From Sphingomonas sp. HMP9 (GTDB lineage Bacteria > Pseudomonadota > Alphaproteobacteria > Sphingomonadales > Sphingomonadaceae), in contig NZ_AP022673.1 in assembly GCF_013374115.1 (NCBI RefSeq), positions 2,752,001-2,816,000 on the forward strand: a stretch of 64,000 bases of DNA. Direction: 5' to 3'. Position 1 is the first letter of the stretch. Each line of letters begins with the position of its first letter. Made by a program: the position numbers and the translations under genes. Under the pieces are notes generated by a model. That model did not search any database. It saw only the letters and a program-made list of their open reading frames with translations, and was not told the DNA's origin. This document shows positions 63,201 to 64,000 of this stretch, piece by piece.

Positions 63201-63748
63201 CCCAGCCAGATCGAGTCCGATCCCAGTCGCCTGACCGCACGAAGGACCGTCGCCAGATCGCGCTCTTTCCGTTCGGGTAGCGCGTCGCCGTCCGGCAGCG
63301 GCGACACCGGCGTCGCACCGCGCGCGCTGCTCTCGGGCATCACCACCAGCATCATGTCGGCGTGATGCGCGATCAGGTCTCCCAGCCCGAGGATGCAGCC
63401 GCCCTTTTCGGCACGGCGATTGCCGACCGTCAGCAGCCGAGTCAGCAGCCCCCAGCCACGGCGTGTCGCCGGGTAGGCGACGATGTCGGGCGTACCGTCC
63501 TCGAACACGAGCCGCGCGCCGACCACAAGCCGGAAGTCGATCGGCGGCATCCCCATGCCCAGCAGGCCGTCGCGGGCCTTCTTCAACGCCTGATGCGCGC
63601 GGACCACGCCCGCCACGGTGTTACGATCGACGATCCCGATCCCGCCGAGCCCGAGCTCCACCGCGCGGCCGACCATCGCGCCCGCATCGCTGGCCCCGTC
63701 GAGGAACGAGAAATTGGTCGCCGCGACCAGTTCGGCGAACCCGGTCAT
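60233..63748 (-). CDS. dnaE2: Error-prone DNA polymerase DnaE2, carrying an in-frame repeat element
   Basis: 1171-residue alpha-type polymerase of the SOS mutasome (ImuA-ImuB-DnaE2), which copies past damaged bases. PHP domain at the N-terminus (ELVAATNFSFLDGASDAGAMV), catalytic core with PPDIDVDFEHERREEV (metal-binding Asp), CQGRGSAANS, and a C-terminal OB-fold region (GVVLVRQRPGKGNAIFVTIED). Residues 831-894 (61069-61257) are unusual: this exact 189-bp stretch is an inverted repeat of the family A type with 51-base arms and is rich in Gly/Pro/Ala; the conserved protein resumes at LRLGFRQVDGF. The frame is kept. Start ATG 63748, 13 bases after the imuB stop. Confidence 0.95.
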   Translation of the reverse strand: MTGFAELVAATNFSFLDGASDAGAMVGRAVELGLGGIGIVDRNTVAGVVRAHQALKKARDGLLGMGMPPIDFRLVVGARLVFEDGTPDIVAYPATRRGWGLLTRLLTVGNRRAEKGGCILGLGDLIAHHADMMLVVMPESSARGATPVSPLPDGDALPERKERDLATVLRAVRRLGSDSIWLGVTMPRGGRDRRRLARLGRIADAASVPVLATTDALYAYPDDRDLHDVVTCIRERTTIHKAGRLLAANGERHLKPEDEIVRLFRDRSDAVAQSARLLSRIAFTLDDLKYEYPHEPIPAGWDAQDWLEHMVWQIALDRYDYSVPEKMLKLLYEEFVLIRERKYAYYFLTVHDIVRFARAQDPPILCQGRGSAANSVVCYLLGVTSVDPMKYDLLFSRFVSSERDEPPDIDVDFEHERREEVMQYIYRRYGRERAAIAATVIHYRPKSTVREVGKALGLTEDVTQRLTSTVWGSFSSRFQEQRFAETGFDVDNPEIARLRGMVDRLLEFPRHLSQHVGGFVLTQGRLDEMVPINNGAMEDRTFIEWDKDDIDALGLMKVDILALGMLTCIRKAFDLMRQHGHGDHLLDTIAVAEDPRVYDMLCKGDSIGVFQVESRAQINMLPRLRPRVLYDLVVQVAIVRPGPIEGDMVHPYLRRRSGKEKVEFPSPDPKFGPPDELQQLLRFTYGVPLFQEQAMKLAIVAAGFTPNEANQLRKSMATFRKVGGMDNFQAKLIGGMVARGYQAEFAERCFKQIEGFGSYGFPESHALSFARLVYVSSWIKCFHPAVFCCALLNSQPMGFYAPAQLVRDAAEHGVTVLPVDVNASAWDSTLESSPARGGGPRKAGWRGASTDGSLAAGPVADGAFAPATLPGGTSAAAPLHHPADGPPLRTGEDLRLGFRQVDGFRQDWADEIVRVRTTPFASIEDLARRANLPQRAMNLLADADAFRSVAKPRREALWDVRRTPPKQLALFAAAEVPELGAEPDAHLPAMPLSEQVAADYQTTRLSLKAHPMQFLRARFAAEGVLSSAQANATKDGRRAKVAGVVLVRQRPGKGNAIFVTIEDETGITNGLMWARDFEANRRAVMASRLMVLEGVIQRSEEGVTHLMTARVQDRTEMLRLLSEDHALEPPLARVDEVIRPVLTRSPDARERHPRATHPRDVRVLPKSRDFH
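61069..61257. repeat. Family A-type inverted repeat inside dnaE2
   Basis: Left arm 61069-61119 (aatcctccccggtacggaga...) and right arm 61207-61257 (...ccccgtgccggggaggatt) are reverse complements at about 41 of 51 positions, with an 87-base spacer. Whole element 189 bases = 63 codons, no stop in the dnaE2 frame. It encodes a Gly/Pro/Ala-rich insert between STLE and LRLGFRQ. Confidence 0.85.
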
Positions 63749-63761
63749 GACACGGGAGGGG

Positions 63762-64000
63762 TCACGCGAACACGCCGTGGAGGTACCAGCGCGGTGCCTC
63801 CATCTCGGTGTACAGCCCATGGCGGAAGATCCAGAAGCGTCGTCCGCGGCGGTCTTCGATCCGGTAGTAATCGCGCGTCGGGATATCCTCGCGCCGCCAC
63901 CATTCGCCCGCGATCCGCTCCGGCCCCTCGCTGTGCGCGACGTCGTGGACGGTGCGGCGCCAACGGAAGCGGTGTGGCGGGCCGTCGGGGACCTCCGCCA
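63762..64000 (-). CDS. imuB: DNA repair protein ImuB (Y-family-like), C-terminal part
   Basis: Last 78 codons of the gene, which enters from the right edge. The visible protein contains RIAGEWWRREDIPTRDYYRI, then EDRRGRRFWIFRHGLY and EAPRWYLHGVFA at the end, the typical C-terminus of ImuB, the inactive Y-family polymerase that tethers DnaE2 to the beta clamp. The call depends on this tail and on the directly following dnaE2, 13 bases away. The polymerase-like domain and clamp motif are outside the window. Confidence 0.88.
   Translation of the reverse strand, partial: AEVPDGPPHRFRWRRTVHDVAHSEGPERIAGEWWRREDIPTRDYYRIEDRRGRRFWIFRHGLYTEMEAPRWYLHGVFA

Overview
The window is a piece of a GC-rich alphaproteobacterial chromosome, most likely Sphingomonas or a close relative in the Sphingomonadales. 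Reasons: COQ9, MmcB, FtsEX-YdcF-PlsC and imuB-dnaE2 neighbourhoods typical of Alphaproteobacteria; a RibBX-type riboflavin gene; an HWE-family histidine kinase; GGAAC-N16-CGTT promoter sequences of the alphaproteobacterial general stress response; and many 'cctccccctccg' type intergenic palindromes. No phage, transposase, plasmid or CRISPR genes were seen. The species assignment is an inference from gene content and style.

Layout. 1-4.3 kb: etfB-etfA (electron transfer flavoprotein), sucC, a PilZ protein and prs. 4.3-10.6 kb: gltX, a TonB protein, a small membrane protein and the riboflavin operon ribD-ribE-ribBX-ribH with a DUF4169 gene. 11-16 kb: a DUF1206 membrane protein behind a consensus stress promoter, a SpoIIAA-like protein, an old-yellow-enzyme reductase, an EamA transporter coupled to coq9. 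15.9-20.6 kb: feoAB, ssb, then an HWE kinase convergent with a single-domain response regulator. 20.6-25.2 kb: metX-GNAT-metW, then hisC-tyrA. 25.3-30.5 kb: ftsE-ftsX-ydcF-plsC, a zinc-ribbon protein, a MATE exporter, then tRNA-Leu(GAG).

31.1-39.2 kb is an operon of secreted and outer-membrane proteins: three of them begin with the same 'NTA...SN.V' domain after the signal peptide, one is a 1675-residue protein ending in a probable beta-barrel. A winged-helix regulator sits upstream behind its own terminator, flanked by the two most AT-rich stretches in the window. 40.4-43.2 kb is a type III polyketide synthase, methyltransferase and FAD-oxidoreductase cluster. 43.2-53.6 kb holds msrB, a class A penicillin-binding protein, an Sco/YcgN/M48 operon, an ankyrin protein, mmcB, gpsA-tsaD, and divergent hemC-hemD, with hemD fused in frame to a membrane mitofilin/HemX-like domain. 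53.7-60 kb: an ExbD-like protein in a lower-GC patch, a DUF72 protein, a Crp/Fnr regulator divergent from a class II aldolase and a lactate monooxygenase-like enzyme, Trm112, a Lon-substrate-domain protein and a thioredoxin-TPR protein. 60.2-64 kb: dnaE2 and the end of imuB, the SOS mutasome pair.

Two things stand out. First, at least four families of long imperfect inverted repeats lie between genes, and one copy of the commonest type (51-bp arms, 189 bp in all, exactly 63 codons) sits in frame inside dnaE2. Second, the secreted-protein operon at 31-39 kb looks like a dedicated surface-structure system whose function I cannot name. Most other genes are ordinary housekeeping genes in tight operons with 1-4 bp overlaps.
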